A DNA stretch of 64,000 nucleotides, taken from Fodinibacter sp963730365 (GTDB lineage: Bacteria; Actinomycetota; Actinomycetes; Actinomycetales; Dermatophilaceae). The DNA lies in NCBI GenBank assembly GCA_963730365.1, contig CAVSRM010000010.1, forward strand, positions 372,001 to 436,000. Direction: 5' to 3'. Both the position numbers and the translations under genes were made by a program. Below are positions 24,777 through 33,358 of this stretch, piece after piece. Every line of letters begins with the position of its first letter. The stretch's first letter is position 1. Below the pieces are notes generated by a model, which was not told where the DNA came from, searched no databases, and worked only from the letters and a program-made list of their open reading frames with translations.

Positions 24777-26183
24777 TCAGTGGACCGGCACGCCGTGCAG
24801 CCCGCGGACGACGGCATCCTGGACGGTGGAGGCCTCGACGACGCTGAGACCGGTCGGCACCGGACCCGAACCGAGGACGCCGGGCGGCACGACGGCGCGC
24901 GTGAAACCGAGGCGCTGGGCCTCGGAGAGGCGTCGGTGGGCTCCGGTCACCGGTCGGATCTCGCCGGCCAGCCCGACCTCGCCGAAGGCGACGGTGCCCG
25001 CCGGCAACGGCCGGTCGGTGATCGCTCCCGCGAGCGCCAGGCAGATGGCCAGGTCGGCGGCCGGCTCGGTGATGCGCACGCCGCCGACCGTGGACAGGTA
25101 GGCGTCACTCCCCCCGATCGGGGCCTCCGCCCGCTTGTCGAGCACCGCGAGGATCATGTTGACCCGCGCGGTGTCGAGGCCACTCGTGGCCCGTCGGGGG
25201 GTCGTCAGGCTCGACCTGGTCACCAGGGCCTGCACCTCCGTGACGAGCGGTCGCCGACCCTCGAGGGTCACAGTGACGCACGTGCCGGGCACCTCCGCCG
25301 TGCGCCCGGAGAGGAAGAGGCCGCTGGGATCGGCGAGCCCGACGATGCCGACGTCGGAGAGGTCGAAGCAGCCCACCTCGTCGGTGGGGCCGTAGCGGTT
25401 CTTCACGGCGCGCACGAGACGGAGTCGGGAGTGCCGCTCGCCCTCGAACTGGATGACGACGTCGACGAGGTGCTCCAGCACCCGAGGACCCGCGATCGAG
25501 CCGTCCTTGGTGACGTGCCCGACGAGGAGCACCGCGATGCCCCGGGACTTGGCCGCCTGGATGAGCGAGGCCGCGACCTCCCGCACCTGGGTGACGTTGC
25601 CCGCGGACCCCTCCACCTGGGCGCTCGAGATGGTCTGGACCGAGTCGATGACCACGAGGTCGGGCTCGATCTGCTCGATCTGGCCCAGCACGCTCGCGAG
25701 GTCGGTCTCACTGGCGAGGTAGAGGGTGCGGGCCATCGCCTCGATGCGCTCCGCTCGGGAGCGGACCTGCGCCGCGGACTCCTCTCCGGTCACGTAGAGG
25801 ACCCTTCGCTCCCCGTGCTCACCCGCGCGGGCGGCCCGGGCCGCCACGTCGAGAAGGAGCGTGGACTTGCCGATGCCGGGCTCGCCGGCGACGAGGACCA
25901 CGGCGCCGGGCACGAGACCTCCGCCGAGGACCCGGTCGAACTCCGGGACTCCGGTCGGTCGAGCGACGGCGCGGCGCGCATCAACCTCGCCGATCGGGAT
26001 GGCGGGCCGCTCCACGGCCGCTGCCGCCGTCGTCCGGACCGTCACCGCGCCGACCTCGGACACCGACCCCCACGCCTGGCACTCGCCGCACCGGCCGACC
26101 CACTTCACGGCCTGCCAGCCGCACTCCGAGCAGCGGAAGGACGGGGAGGTGCGCGTCGTGCGCCGAGAAGTCGAGCCAGCCAT
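24777..26183 (-). CDS. radA: DNA repair protein RadA
   Basis: The 468-residue RecA-like ATPase promotes branch migration during recombination. A four-Cys zinc finger (Cys18, 21, 32, 35), Walker A GEPGIGKS (100-107), the RadA-specific KNRYG motif (261-265) and a C-terminal Lon-like domain are present. The ATG at 26183 is 7 nt after a TACCGT -10 box, so it is probably leaderless. In homologues RadA activity is inhibited by DisA, whose gene follows. Confidence 0.96.
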   Translation of the reverse strand: MAGSTSRRTTRTSPSFRCSECGWQAVKWVGRCGECQAWGSVSEVGAVTVRTTAAAAVERPAIPIGEVDARRAVARPTGVPEFDRVLGGGLVPGAVVLVAGEPGIGKSTLLLDVAARAARAGEHGERRVLYVTGEESAAQVRSRAERIEAMARTLYLASETDLASVLGQIEQIEPDLVVIDSVQTISSAQVEGSAGNVTQVREVAASLIQAAKSRGIAVLLVGHVTKDGSIAGPRVLEHLVDVVIQFEGERHSRLRLVRAVKNRYGPTDEVGCFDLSDVGIVGLADPSGLFLSGRTAEVPGTCVTVTLEGRRPLVTEVQALVTRSSLTTPRRATSGLDTARVNMILAVLDKRAEAPIGGSDAYLSTVGGVRITEPAADLAICLALAGAITDRPLPAGTVAFGEVGLAGEIRPVTGAHRRLSEAQRLGFTRAVVPPGVLGSGPVPTGLSVVEASTVQDAVVRGLHGVPVH

Positions 26184-26190
26184 GCGGCAC

Positions 26191-26196
26191 ACGGTA
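26191..26196 (-). promoter_or_regulatory. -10 box for leaderless radA
   Basis: TACCGT (minus strand) lies 7 nt before the radA ATG. Confidence 0.55.
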
Positions 26197-26232
26197 TGCC
26201 GCGGCACCGACACTGCGACGTCTCCGGGCGGC

Positions 26233-26267
26233 GCGGCGCCCCGGACCTCCCCGGTCCGGGGCGCCGC
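26233..26267 (-). terminator. Terminator hairpin after the BCCT transporter gene
   Basis: A 15-bp perfect GC stem with a TCCCC loop lies 14 nt beyond the transporter stop and before the radA promoter. Confidence 0.8.
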
Positions 26268-26281
26268 CGAGCCGACAGTGG

Positions 26282-28003
26282 CTAGGAGTCGGGCGTGCTG
26301 CGGGTGGACCGCGCGGAGCCACCGGTGAGCGACGCCGGCACGCCGTCGTCGTTCGGGTCCTCCGCCCGGCGCGCGATGTGTCCCGCGATCTCGTCGGCGA
26401 GGAGCCGTCGCTCGGCGCGCTCGAGCTGGCCGTGTTCGCGCAGCAGCGCCTTGCTCGTCGCCACCACCATGAGCACCATGACGACGCTGAACGGGAGGGC
26501 CAGGAGGATGGCCGCCGTCTGCAGGGCGCTCAGTCCACCGCCTCCGGCGAGCAGGAGGGAGATCGCGACGGCCCCCTCGAGCACGGCCCACATGATGCGG
26601 CTCCACACCGGGGGGTTCGGGTCACCGCCGCTGGCCAGCATGTCGACGACGTAGGAGCCCGAGTCCGAGCTCGTCACGAAGAACACGACGACGAGGACGA
26701 TGGCGATCGTGCTCAGCAGGCCCGCCATCGGCAGTCCGTTGAGCACCTGGAACAGGGCGCTGTCGGTGTCGACGGTCCCTTCCCCGTCGACGAGCCCGCC
26801 GCCACCGAAGATCTCCTGGTAGATGCCCGAGCCCCCGAAGACCGCGAACCACGCGAAGGTGACGACGGTCGGCACGAGCAGCACACCGGTGACGAACTCC
26901 CGCACGGTGCGTCCCTTGGAGATCCTCGCGATGAAGACACCGACGAACGGCGCCCAGCTCATCCACCATCCCCAGTAGAAGGTCGTCCACCCGGAGACCC
27001 AGCCGGTGCCGTCCTCGCCCTGGAAGGACAGGGTCTGGAAGGAGAGCCGGAAGAAGTTCGCCACGTAGCTGCCGATGGACGAGACGAAGTCACCGAGCAG
27101 GAACACCGTGGGCCCGAGCACGAGGACGGCGAGCATGAGTCCAGCAGCGAGGCCCATGTTGACGTTGGACAGGATCTTGATGCCCTTGTCGAGACCGCTG
27201 GCGACCGAGAGGGTCGCCAACGCGGTGATGGCCACGACGAGCACCACCAGCAGCGCCTTGGACACCTCCCCGACCACGCCGAGGAACTCCAGCCCGGCCC
27301 CCACCTGGGAGACACCGAAGCCGAGTGAGGTCGCGACGCCGAAGAGGGTGCCGACGACGGCGATGACGTCGATGAGGTCGCCGATCCAGCCCTTGACGCG
27401 GTCGCCGAACAGCGGCTCGAGCGTCCAGCGGATCGAGACCGGACGACCGCGCCGGTGCACGGCGTAGGCCATCGCGAGGCCGACGACGACGTAGATCGCC
27501 CAGGCGTGCAGGCCCCAGTGGAGGTACGTCACGTCGGTGGCGGCGCGCGCGCGCTCGGCAGCGGACTCGCCGGTGCCCGGAGGTGGGGAGGCGAAGTGGC
27601 TCAGCGGCTCGGCCACCCCCCAGAACACCAGGCCGATGCCCATGCCCGCGGCGAAGAGCATGGAGAACCAGGCGACCAGGCCGAACTCGGGCTCGTCCTC
27701 GTCGCGACCGAGGACGATCCGGCCCATCGGAGAGATCGCCATCCAGAGTGCGAACGCGACGAAGCCGCTGACGATGAGGATGTAGTACCAGCCGAGGTCA
27801 CCGACGACGCCTGAGCTCAGGGTGCCGAAGAGGTCGCCCATCCGCTCCGGCGCCGCCAGGGCGAAGAGGACGAACCCGGCGATGATCGCCAGGGCGGGGT
27901 AGAAGACCCGGGGCGCGGTGACCCGGAACCGGGGCCCGTCAGGCTCCGGTGGCAGGTCGGACGCCCCGATGGGTGCCTCTCTCGAGGGGTTGTCGATGGC
28001 CAC
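26282..28003 (-). CDS. BCCT-family osmolyte (glycine betaine/choline/carnitine) transporter
   Basis: A 573-residue membrane protein with 12 predicted helices that imports compatible solutes, probably with Na+. Family signatures GMGIGLVFWGVAEPLSHF and the long WTTFYWGWWMSWAPFVGVFIARISKGRT segment are present. The N-terminal 40 and C-terminal 55 residues are charged cytoplasmic tails; in BetP the C-terminal tail senses osmotic stress. The GTG at 28003 has GGAGGAG 7 nt upstream, preferred over a TTG at 28042. A TAACGT -10-like box lies further upstream. Substrate not determined. Confidence 0.93.
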   Translation of the reverse strand: MAIDNPSREAPIGASDLPPEPDGPRFRVTAPRVFYPALAIIAGFVLFALAAPERMGDLFGTLSSGVVGDLGWYYILIVSGFVAFALWMAISPMGRIVLGRDEDEPEFGLVAWFSMLFAAGMGIGLVFWGVAEPLSHFASPPPGTGESAAERARAATDVTYLHWGLHAWAIYVVVGLAMAYAVHRRGRPVSIRWTLEPLFGDRVKGWIGDLIDVIAVVGTLFGVATSLGFGVSQVGAGLEFLGVVGEVSKALLVVLVVAITALATLSVASGLDKGIKILSNVNMGLAAGLMLAVLVLGPTVFLLGDFVSSIGSYVANFFRLSFQTLSFQGEDGTGWVSGWTTFYWGWWMSWAPFVGVFIARISKGRTVREFVTGVLLVPTVVTFAWFAVFGGSGIYQEIFGGGGLVDGEGTVDTDSALFQVLNGLPMAGLLSTIAIVLVVVFFVTSSDSGSYVVDMLASGGDPNPPVWSRIMWAVLEGAVAISLLLAGGGGLSALQTAAILLALPFSVVMVLMVVATSKALLREHGQLERAERRLLADEIAGHIARRAEDPNDDGVPASLTGGSARSTRSTPDS

Positions 28004-28229
28004 TGTCGTGCTCCTCCGGATGGGGGTCTGGACGTCGATCAACCAAAGACGTTATCCCGTGGAACGGGGCATTGGCCACCTCCAGCGGTGCCCCGAGTGG
28101 CCGGGCCCCGCATGGATGCCGTTCACCCACAGGGCCCTTGACCTGCGGTGCGAGGGGGGACGCAACTCGCGCCCGGGGCCTCCGATCCACCCTCGCGCGG
28201 GCTCCGGACCCGGGGAGGGACGGGACGCG

Positions 28230-28265
28230 CAAGGGCCCCCGGACCAGTCGGTCCGGGGGCCCTTG
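28230..28265 (-). terminator. Terminator hairpin of the rpsF-ssb-rpsR-rplI operon
   Basis: A 16-bp perfect stem (CAAGGGCCCCCGGACC and complement) with an AGTC loop lies 15 nt after the rplI stop. Confidence 0.85.
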
Positions 28266-28280
28266 AGGTGCGTCTGGGCG

Positions 28281-28727
28281 TCAGTCTGCGACGACCTCGA
28301 GCTCGACGGTCGCCTGGACCTCCGGGTGCAGGCGCACCAGCGCCGAGTGGGTGCCCGTGGTGCGGATCGGGGTGGGCACCTCGATCTTGCGCTTGTCCAG
28401 CTCCGGGCCGCCGGCCGACTTCACGGCGGCCGCGATGTCGGCGGTGGAGACGGCGCCGAAGAGGCGACCGCTCGTGCCGGCGTGCGCGGGCACGGTGACC
28501 GCCTTGGACTCGAGGTTGCCCTTGATCGACTGGGCCTCCTCGAGGGACTTCACGGCGCGGACCTCGCGGCCCTTGGCGATGGCGTCGACCTGCTTCTGGC
28601 CGCCCTTGGTCCACGCCGTCGCGAGATCGCGGCGGAAGAGGAAGTTGCGGGCGTAGCCGTCCTTGACGTCGACGACGTCGCCGGCGGTGCCGAGGCCGGT
28701 GACCTCGTGGGTGAGGATGACCTTCAT
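28281..28727 (-). CDS. rplI: 50S ribosomal protein L9
   Basis: The 148-residue L9 has the standard start MKVILTHEVTGLGTAGDVVDVKDGYARNF, a long connecting helix and a C-terminal domain ending in VQATVELEVVAD. It is the last gene of the rpsF-ssb-rpsR-rplI operon, 25 nt after rpsR, and is followed by a strong terminator. Confidence 0.97.
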   Translation of the reverse strand: MKVILTHEVTGLGTAGDVVDVKDGYARNFLFRRDLATAWTKGGQKQVDAIAKGREVRAVKSLEEAQSIKGNLESKAVTVPAHAGTSGRLFGAVSTADIAAAVKSAGGPELDKRKIEVPTPIRTTGTHSALVRLHPEVQATVELEVVAD

Positions 28728-28752
28728 GGTGTCTGGCTCCTTCTCAGCTGGG

Positions 28753-28989
28753 TCAGCGCGACGAGCTCGAGTACGGCAGCAGGGCCATCTCGCGCGCGTT
28801 CTTGACGGCGTTGGCGATGAGGCGCTGCTCCTGGACGGAGACACCGGTCACCCGACGTGCACGGATCTTGCCGCGGTCGGAGATGAACTTGCGCAGGAGC
28901 GCGGAGTCCTTGTAGTCGATGTTCTCGACCTTCGCCGCCTTGAGCGGGTTGGCCTTCTTCTTGGGCTTGCGAATGGCGGGCTTGGCCAT
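28753..28989 (-). CDS. rpsR: 30S ribosomal protein S18
   Basis: The 78-residue S18 shows the conserved core DYKDSALLRKFISDRGKI and RVTGVSVQEQRLIANAVKNAREMALLP. The Cys residues of zinc-binding S18 variants are absent, so this is the zinc-independent form. S18 pairs with S6 on the 30S platform; rpsF lies two genes upstream. The 162-nt spacer before it contains a hairpin. Confidence 0.96.
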   Translation of the reverse strand: MAKPAIRKPKKKANPLKAAKVENIDYKDSALLRKFISDRGKIRARRVTGVSVQEQRLIANAVKNAREMALLPYSSSSR

Positions 28990-29071
28990 CGTGGTGCTCT
29001 CCTTCTGCCGGGACCTTCCCCAGCGGATGAGCCCTGGTCTCCCAGGGATGGTGTGGTGATGATGTGGGTGT

Positions 29072-29093
29072 CCGGCGACGTGGAGGTCGCCGG
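29072..29093 (-). promoter_or_regulatory. Hairpin in the ssb-rpsR spacer
   Basis: CCGGCGAC and GTCGCCGG pair around a 6-nt loop, about 60 nt after ssb and 83 nt before rpsR. It may partly terminate or process the message between the two genes. Confidence 0.5.
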
Positions 29094-29151
29094 CACCGAT
29101 GTCGCACTGATCGGATCGGACCCGGGGGTCAGCTCAGGACGGTGGGTCGGC

Positions 29152-29724
29152 TCAGAACGGTGGTTCGTCGTAGCCGGGGGCCTGACCCCAACCACCCTGC
29201 TGGCCACCCTGGGGGGCGGCCTGCGGCTGCTGCGGCTGCTGGGGAGCCTGCTGGCCACCCCACTGCCCGCCGCCCTGCCCCGGCGCGGAACCGCCGGTCG
29301 CCCACGGGTCGCTCTGACCCTGACCGCCCTGACCGCCGAAGCCGCCACCGGATCCACCGCGCTCCGCCTTGGTCACCTTCGCCGACGCGTAGCGCAGCGA
29401 CGGGCCGACCTCGTCGACGTCGAGCTCGATGACGGTGCGCTTCTCGCCCTCCTTGGTCTCGTAGGACCGGGACTTCAGGCGCCCCGTCGCCACGACGCGC
29501 GTGCCCCGGTGGAGGGACTCGGCGACGTTCTCGGCCGCGTCGCGCCAGACGGAGCACCGCATGAACAGCGTCTCCCCGTCCTTCCAGTCGTTGGTCTGCC
29601 GGTCGAACGTGCGCGGCGTCGAGGCCACGGTGAAGTTCGCGACGGCAGCGCCCGAGGGCGTGAACCGGAGCTCGGGGTCGGCGGTGAGGTTGCCGACGAT
29701 GGTGATGGTTGTCTCGCCTGCCAT
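29152..29724 (-). CDS. ssb: Single-stranded DNA-binding protein
   Basis: The 190-residue SSB has an N-terminal OB fold (about residues 1-115, starting TTITIVGNLTADPELRFTPSG), a Gly/Gln/Pro-rich flexible linker, and the acidic interaction tip ending DEPPF that docks repair and replication partners. It lies between rpsF and rpsR in the conserved ribosomal operon. Confidence 0.97.
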   Translation of the reverse strand: MAGETTITIVGNLTADPELRFTPSGAAVANFTVASTPRTFDRQTNDWKDGETLFMRCSVWRDAAENVAESLHRGTRVVATGRLKSRSYETKEGEKRTVIELDVDEVGPSLRYASAKVTKAERGGSGGGFGGQGGQGQSDPWATGGSAPGQGGGQWGGQQAPQQPQQPQAAPQGGQQGGWGQAPGYDEPPF

Positions 29725-29777
29725 GGGTCAGGTCCCCTTAGGAGTGATTCCGACGATGTGCGTGTGGACGTCGTGGC

Positions 29778-30065
29778 TCAGGCGCCGGGGCGCATGAGCT
29801 TGGTCCGCATGACCGACTCGTTGAGGCCGAGCTGACGGTCCAGCTCCTTGGCCGTCGCGGGCTCGGACGTGAAGTTGACGACGGCGTAGATGCCCTCGGA
29901 CTTCTTCTTGATCTCGTAGGCGAGACGACGACGGCCCCAGATGTCGACGGTGTCGACGGATCCACCGTCGGTCGTCACCACCTTGAGGAACTTGTCCAGC
30001 GAGGGCTGGACGGTCCGGTCGTCGAGCTCGGGGTCGAGGATGACCATGAGTTCGTACTGACGCAT
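29778..30065 (-). CDS. rpsF: 30S ribosomal protein S6
   Basis: The 95-residue S6 begins MRQYELMVILDPELDDRTV and ends with the family's LNESVMRTKLMRP segment. GGAGGCGGG precedes the ATG. A short perfect hairpin lies in the leader. The reading frame of the upstream penicillin-binding protein runs 91 nt into this gene in another frame, which is probably an artefact of a frameshift in that gene's tail. Confidence 0.96.
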   Translation of the reverse strand: MRQYELMVILDPELDDRTVQPSLDKFLKVVTTDGGSVDTVDIWGRRRLAYEIKKKSEGIYAVVNFTSEPATAKELDRQLGLNESVMRTKLMRPGA

Positions 30066-32488
30066 GCGTTAACCCGCCTCCTTCGGTCTGTGGCGGTCAC
30101 GGTCTTTCCGTGACAGGAGGGTATGCATTGCTGCCGACGCCGGCCTGGGCTTGTCCACAGGCGCGAGGGCGGTAGCCGCTCAAGAGTACCGGCCGGGACG
30201 ACATACCCCAATTCGCCCCGGCCCCGGGGTCTCGCTAGCCGCCGCCCGCCGGGGGCGAGGTCTTGGTGCTCGGCGTCGGGGATCGGCTTGCCCGGCTTGC
30301 CCGGCTTGCCCGGCTTGGTCGGGTCGGTCGACGGGGTCGGCACCACCGTCGGCGTGGGCTCGACGGTCGGGGTCGGCTCGACGGTCGGGGTCGGCGGGGC
30401 GCTGGTCGTCGGCGGGGCACTCGTCGTCGGCGGGGCACTCGTCGTCGTCGGCGGGGCACTCGTCGTCGTCGGCGCGGCCGGGGTGGAGGACGCCGGACGC
30501 TGGGTCACGGGCGGCGTCGAGGGTCGCGCGTCCTTGTTGATGTGCGCGGCCTCGGGGAACTCCTCGACGTCGGTTCCGTCGAGGGCCGCCTTCATGTAGG
30601 CCGTCCAGATCCGCACCGGGAAGCTGCCACCGGTGATCGACCCGGCATTCGGCAGGTTCTCCATCGTGAGCTCACTGCCGTCGTCGGCCGCACGGTAGAG
30701 GCCGACCGCCGTCGCCAGCTGCGGGACGTAGCCGTCGAACCAGGCCGAGCGGTAGCTCTCGGAGGTGCCCGTCTTGCCCGCAGCCGGCCGACCGAGGTTC
30801 TGGCCGGCGTAGCTCGCCGTGCCGCCGTCGAGGGGCTGGGTCATGCACTCGATGACATCGGAGACGAGGTCCTCGTCGAAGACCCGCTTGGTGACCGGCT
30901 CGGCCGTGATGGTCGGGATGTTCTCGTCGAGGAAGCTGATCTCCTTGACGATGTAGGGGTCGGAGCGCACACCGTTGGCCGCCAGCGTGGCGTAGGCCGT
31001 GGCCATGTCCATGACGGTGACGTAGTCGGTGCCGAGCACGTTCGCCATGTTGGCCTCGAGCTCGGACTGGACGCCGGCATCCTGGGCGGCCTTCATCGTG
31101 TTGTCCGGCCCGGCCTCGATGTTGAGCTGGGCGTAGACCGTGTTGACGGAGTGCTTCGTCGCCTGGAGCAGGTCGATCTGGCCGAAGCTCTGGTCGCCGT
31201 AGTTCTTCACCCGGCCCCGACGCCCTTCGTCGGTGCTGGCGCTGGGGTCGCCGAACTCCTCGAAGTACTGCGGGCTCGCGCCGGAGAACCGCGACGCCGT
31301 GGCCACGTCGCCGCTCTGCAACGCGGCGATGAGGGCGAAGATCTTGAAGGTGGATCCCGCCTGCATCTTGCTCTGGGTGGCGTCGTTCTGCGGCCGCGTG
31401 GCGAAGTCCTCACCGCCGTAGAGCGCCTCGATCGCGCCGTCGCCGGGGGTGAGCGAGACGAGCCCGACGTGCACGTCCGGGGTGTCCTCGGGACGCTCCT
31501 CCTTGACCGCCGCCACGGCATCCGCCTGCTTGGGCTTCTCGATCGTCGACACGATCCGCAGGCCACCGCGCTCGATGTCGGAGTCGGTCAGCTTGTGCTT
31601 GGTGATGAGCTCCTTCTTGATGAGGTCGACGATGTACCCGTTGGTGCCCCCGAGGGTGATCGGCTTGTACTCCACCGTCTCCGGGAAGGTCGCGGCCGCG
31701 CGCTCCTCTTCGGTCAGCCACCCCTCCTCGACCATCGCGTCGAGGACGAAGCCCGAGCGCTGCTCCGCATTCGCCTTCTGCTCATCGCCCAGGGCGGGGT
31801 CGTAGAACGAGGGCCCACGGATCACGGAGGCGAGGAAGGCGCTCTGACTGGCGTCGAGCTCGGACGCACTGGTGTTGAAGTAGGCCTTCGCGGCACTCTC
31901 GATGCCGTAGGCGCCGCGGCCGTAGTAGATCGTGTTGAGGTAGTTCTCGAGGATCTCGTCCTTGGACTGCTCACGGTCGATCTTCAGGGAGATGAGGATC
32001 TCCTTGGCCTTGCGGGTCAGGGTTCGGTCCTGGGTGAGGAAGTAGTTCTTCACGTACTGCTGGGTGATCGTCGAGCCGCCCTGGGTGGCCTGGCCGCCCT
32101 TGACCGCGACCCAGACCGCACGGCCGATGCCGGTGGGCGAGATGCCGCTGTTGGTGTAGAAGTTCTTGTCCTCCGCGGCCAGGATCGCGTGCTGCATGTC
32201 CATGGAGATCTCGGACAACGGCACCGACTCGCGGTTGCCCTCGGGGTCGGAGAGCCGGGCCATCTCCGATTCACCGTCGGCGTAGTAGACGATCGACGCC
32301 TCGGCGGTCGCGATCTCGTTGGGCTCGGGCACCTCGGTCACCGCATAGGCGATGCCGACGGCCGCGACCCCCGCGAGGAAGAGGGCGAGCAGGGTCCACA
32401 ACCCCCGACGGAGCCAGGTGCGCCCGCCCTTGGAGGAGCTGGCGCTCGGCTTCTTGGCGTCGGCGCGGGTGTTCGGCTGTTGGCTCAT
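29975..32488 (-). CDS. Bifunctional penicillin-binding protein (class A, PonA type)
   Basis: The frame gives 837 residues: a short cytoplasmic tail, one membrane helix (about 27-48), a GT51 glycosyltransferase (EDKNFYTNSG and QGGSTITQQY motifs) and a transpeptidase with Ser379-x-x-Lys (STFK), SVN and KTGT motifs. It polymerises and cross-links peptidoglycan outside the membrane. A Thr/Pro repeat tail (PTPTVEPTP, KPGKPGKPG) follows. After DLAPGG the sequence loses character and overlaps rpsF; a one-base shift would stop at 30235 in AGGG-stop, which looks like the real end. ATG 32488 has GGAAAG upstream. Confidence 0.88.
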   Translation of the reverse strand: MSQQPNTRADAKKPSASSSKGGRTWLRRGLWTLLALFLAGVAAVGIAYAVTEVPEPNEIATAEASIVYYADGESEMARLSDPEGNRESVPLSEISMDMQHAILAAEDKNFYTNSGISPTGIGRAVWVAVKGGQATQGGSTITQQYVKNYFLTQDRTLTRKAKEILISLKIDREQSKDEILENYLNTIYYGRGAYGIESAAKAYFNTSASELDASQSAFLASVIRGPSFYDPALGDEQKANAEQRSGFVLDAMVEEGWLTEEERAAATFPETVEYKPITLGGTNGYIVDLIKKELITKHKLTDSDIERGGLRIVSTIEKPKQADAVAAVKEERPEDTPDVHVGLVSLTPGDGAIEALYGGEDFATRPQNDATQSKMQAGSTFKIFALIAALQSGDVATASRFSGASPQYFEEFGDPSASTDEGRRGRVKNYGDQSFGQIDLLQATKHSVNTVYAQLNIEAGPDNTMKAAQDAGVQSELEANMANVLGTDYVTVMDMATAYATLAANGVRSDPYIVKEISFLDENIPTITAEPVTKRVFDEDLVSDVIECMTQPLDGGTASYAGQNLGRPAAGKTGTSESYRSAWFDGYVPQLATAVGLYRAADDGSELTMENLPNAGSITGGSFPVRIWTAYMKAALDGTDVEEFPEAAHINKDARPSTPPVTQRPASSTPAAPTTTSAPPTTTSAPPTTSAPPTTSAPPTPTVEPTPTVEPTPTVVPTPSTDPTKPGKPGKPGKPIPDAEHQDLAPGGRRLARPRGRGELGYVVPAGTLERLPPSRLWTSPGRRRQQCIPSCHGKTVTATDRRRRVNACVSTNSWSSSTPSSTTGPSSPRWTSSSRW
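30096..30114 (-). promoter_or_regulatory. Hairpin in the rpsF leader
   Basis: GTCACGG and CCGTGAC pair around a 5-nt loop, 30 nt before rpsF. Leaders of rpsF operons can bind the S6:S18 complex for feedback; I could not confirm that motif's details here. Confidence 0.45.
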
Positions 32489-32631
32489 GCGACTTTCCGG
32501 GACGGGATCGTGGGAGGGGACGGGGCCATCGGTGCTCAGCGCCCACGACTCAGTATGACGATGAATCTGGGGAGAACCTGACAACGAGCGGTCCCGAGCG
32601 GCGGTGGCCGGGCTTCGCGGGCTGACTGACC

Positions 32632-32652
32632 GATGTATCGGTGCGATATATC
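32632..32652. promoter_or_regulatory. Candidate PadR operator
   Basis: Arms GATGTATCG and CGATATATC flank GTG, a 21-bp inverted repeat with one mismatch about 65 bp before padR. It is an AT-rich island in very GC-rich DNA and sits between the divergent PBP and padR genes, so the regulator may control itself and the PBP. Confidence 0.6.
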
Positions 32653-32717
32653 TGTGCTACCGTCATGGAGCCAAACGGCCGGAGCATCCGGTCTGTTCCC
32701 ACGTCGAGGAGGTTCCC

Positions 32718-33281
32718 GTGAGCTCACGCCGCGCACACCTGCTCGAGTTCGCCGTGCTCGGGCTGCTGCACGAGGGACCCACCCACGGCTACGACCTGCG
32801 GCGCCGGCTCAACACCGCCCTCGGACCCTTCCGCGCGCTCTCGTACGGCACGCTGTACCCCGCTTTGAAGGGCCTGCTCGGGCGCGGGCTGATCGCCGAG
32901 ACCCCTGACCCGCTGGCGACCGGCAAGCGGCCCCGCGTCGTCTACGAGCTCACCGCCACCGGCAAGGAGCACTTCGCCGACATGGTCGCTCGCACCGACG
33001 CCACCGCCTACGACGAGGACGGCTTCGACGTGCGGTTCGCGTTCTTCACCCGCACCGAGCGCGATGTTCGCATCCGCATCCTCGAAGGCCGCCGCTCCCG
33101 GGTCCAGGAGGACCTCGAACGGGTTCGTGAGACCGCGGCCCGCAACCGCGAGCGCATCGACGCCTACACCTCCGCCCTCCAGCAGCACGGCGAGGAGACC
33201 ACCGAGCGCGAGGTGCGCTGGCTCAGCGAGCTCATCGACGCCGAGCGCCGCCACCCCTCGGACCCCGGCCCCCAGCCGTAG
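32718..33281 (+). CDS. PadR-family transcriptional regulator
   Basis: A 187-residue regulator with a winged helix-turn-helix (about residues 8-85; LLEFAVLGLLHEGPTHGYDLRRRL and SYGTLYPALKGLL are typical PadR) and a C-terminal helical dimerisation arm. The GTG at 32718 has GAGGAGGT upstream. It is next to ino1, an arrangement also known in mycobacteria (Rv0047c-ino1), and a hairpin separates the two genes. The ligand is unknown. Confidence 0.92.
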   Translation: MSSRRAHLLEFAVLGLLHEGPTHGYDLRRRLNTALGPFRALSYGTLYPALKGLLGRGLIAETPDPLATGKRPRVVYELTATGKEHFADMVARTDATAYDEDGFDVRFAFFTRTERDVRIRILEGRRSRVQEDLERVRETAARNRERIDAYTSALQQHGEETTEREVRWLSELIDAERRHPSDPGPQP

Positions 33282-33283
33282 GT

Positions 33284-33311
33284 GTTCCGGTGCCCCCCGG
33301 AGCACCGGAAC
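33284..33311 (+). terminator. Hairpin between padR and ino1
   Basis: GTTCCGGTGC pairs perfectly with GCACCGGAAC around an 8-nt loop, starting 3 nt after the padR stop and 47 nt before ino1. It may terminate or attenuate transcription into ino1. Confidence 0.6.
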
Positions 33312-33358
33312 GCCACCCATCCACCCACCCATCACCAGTGACCCACCAGGAGAAGCAC

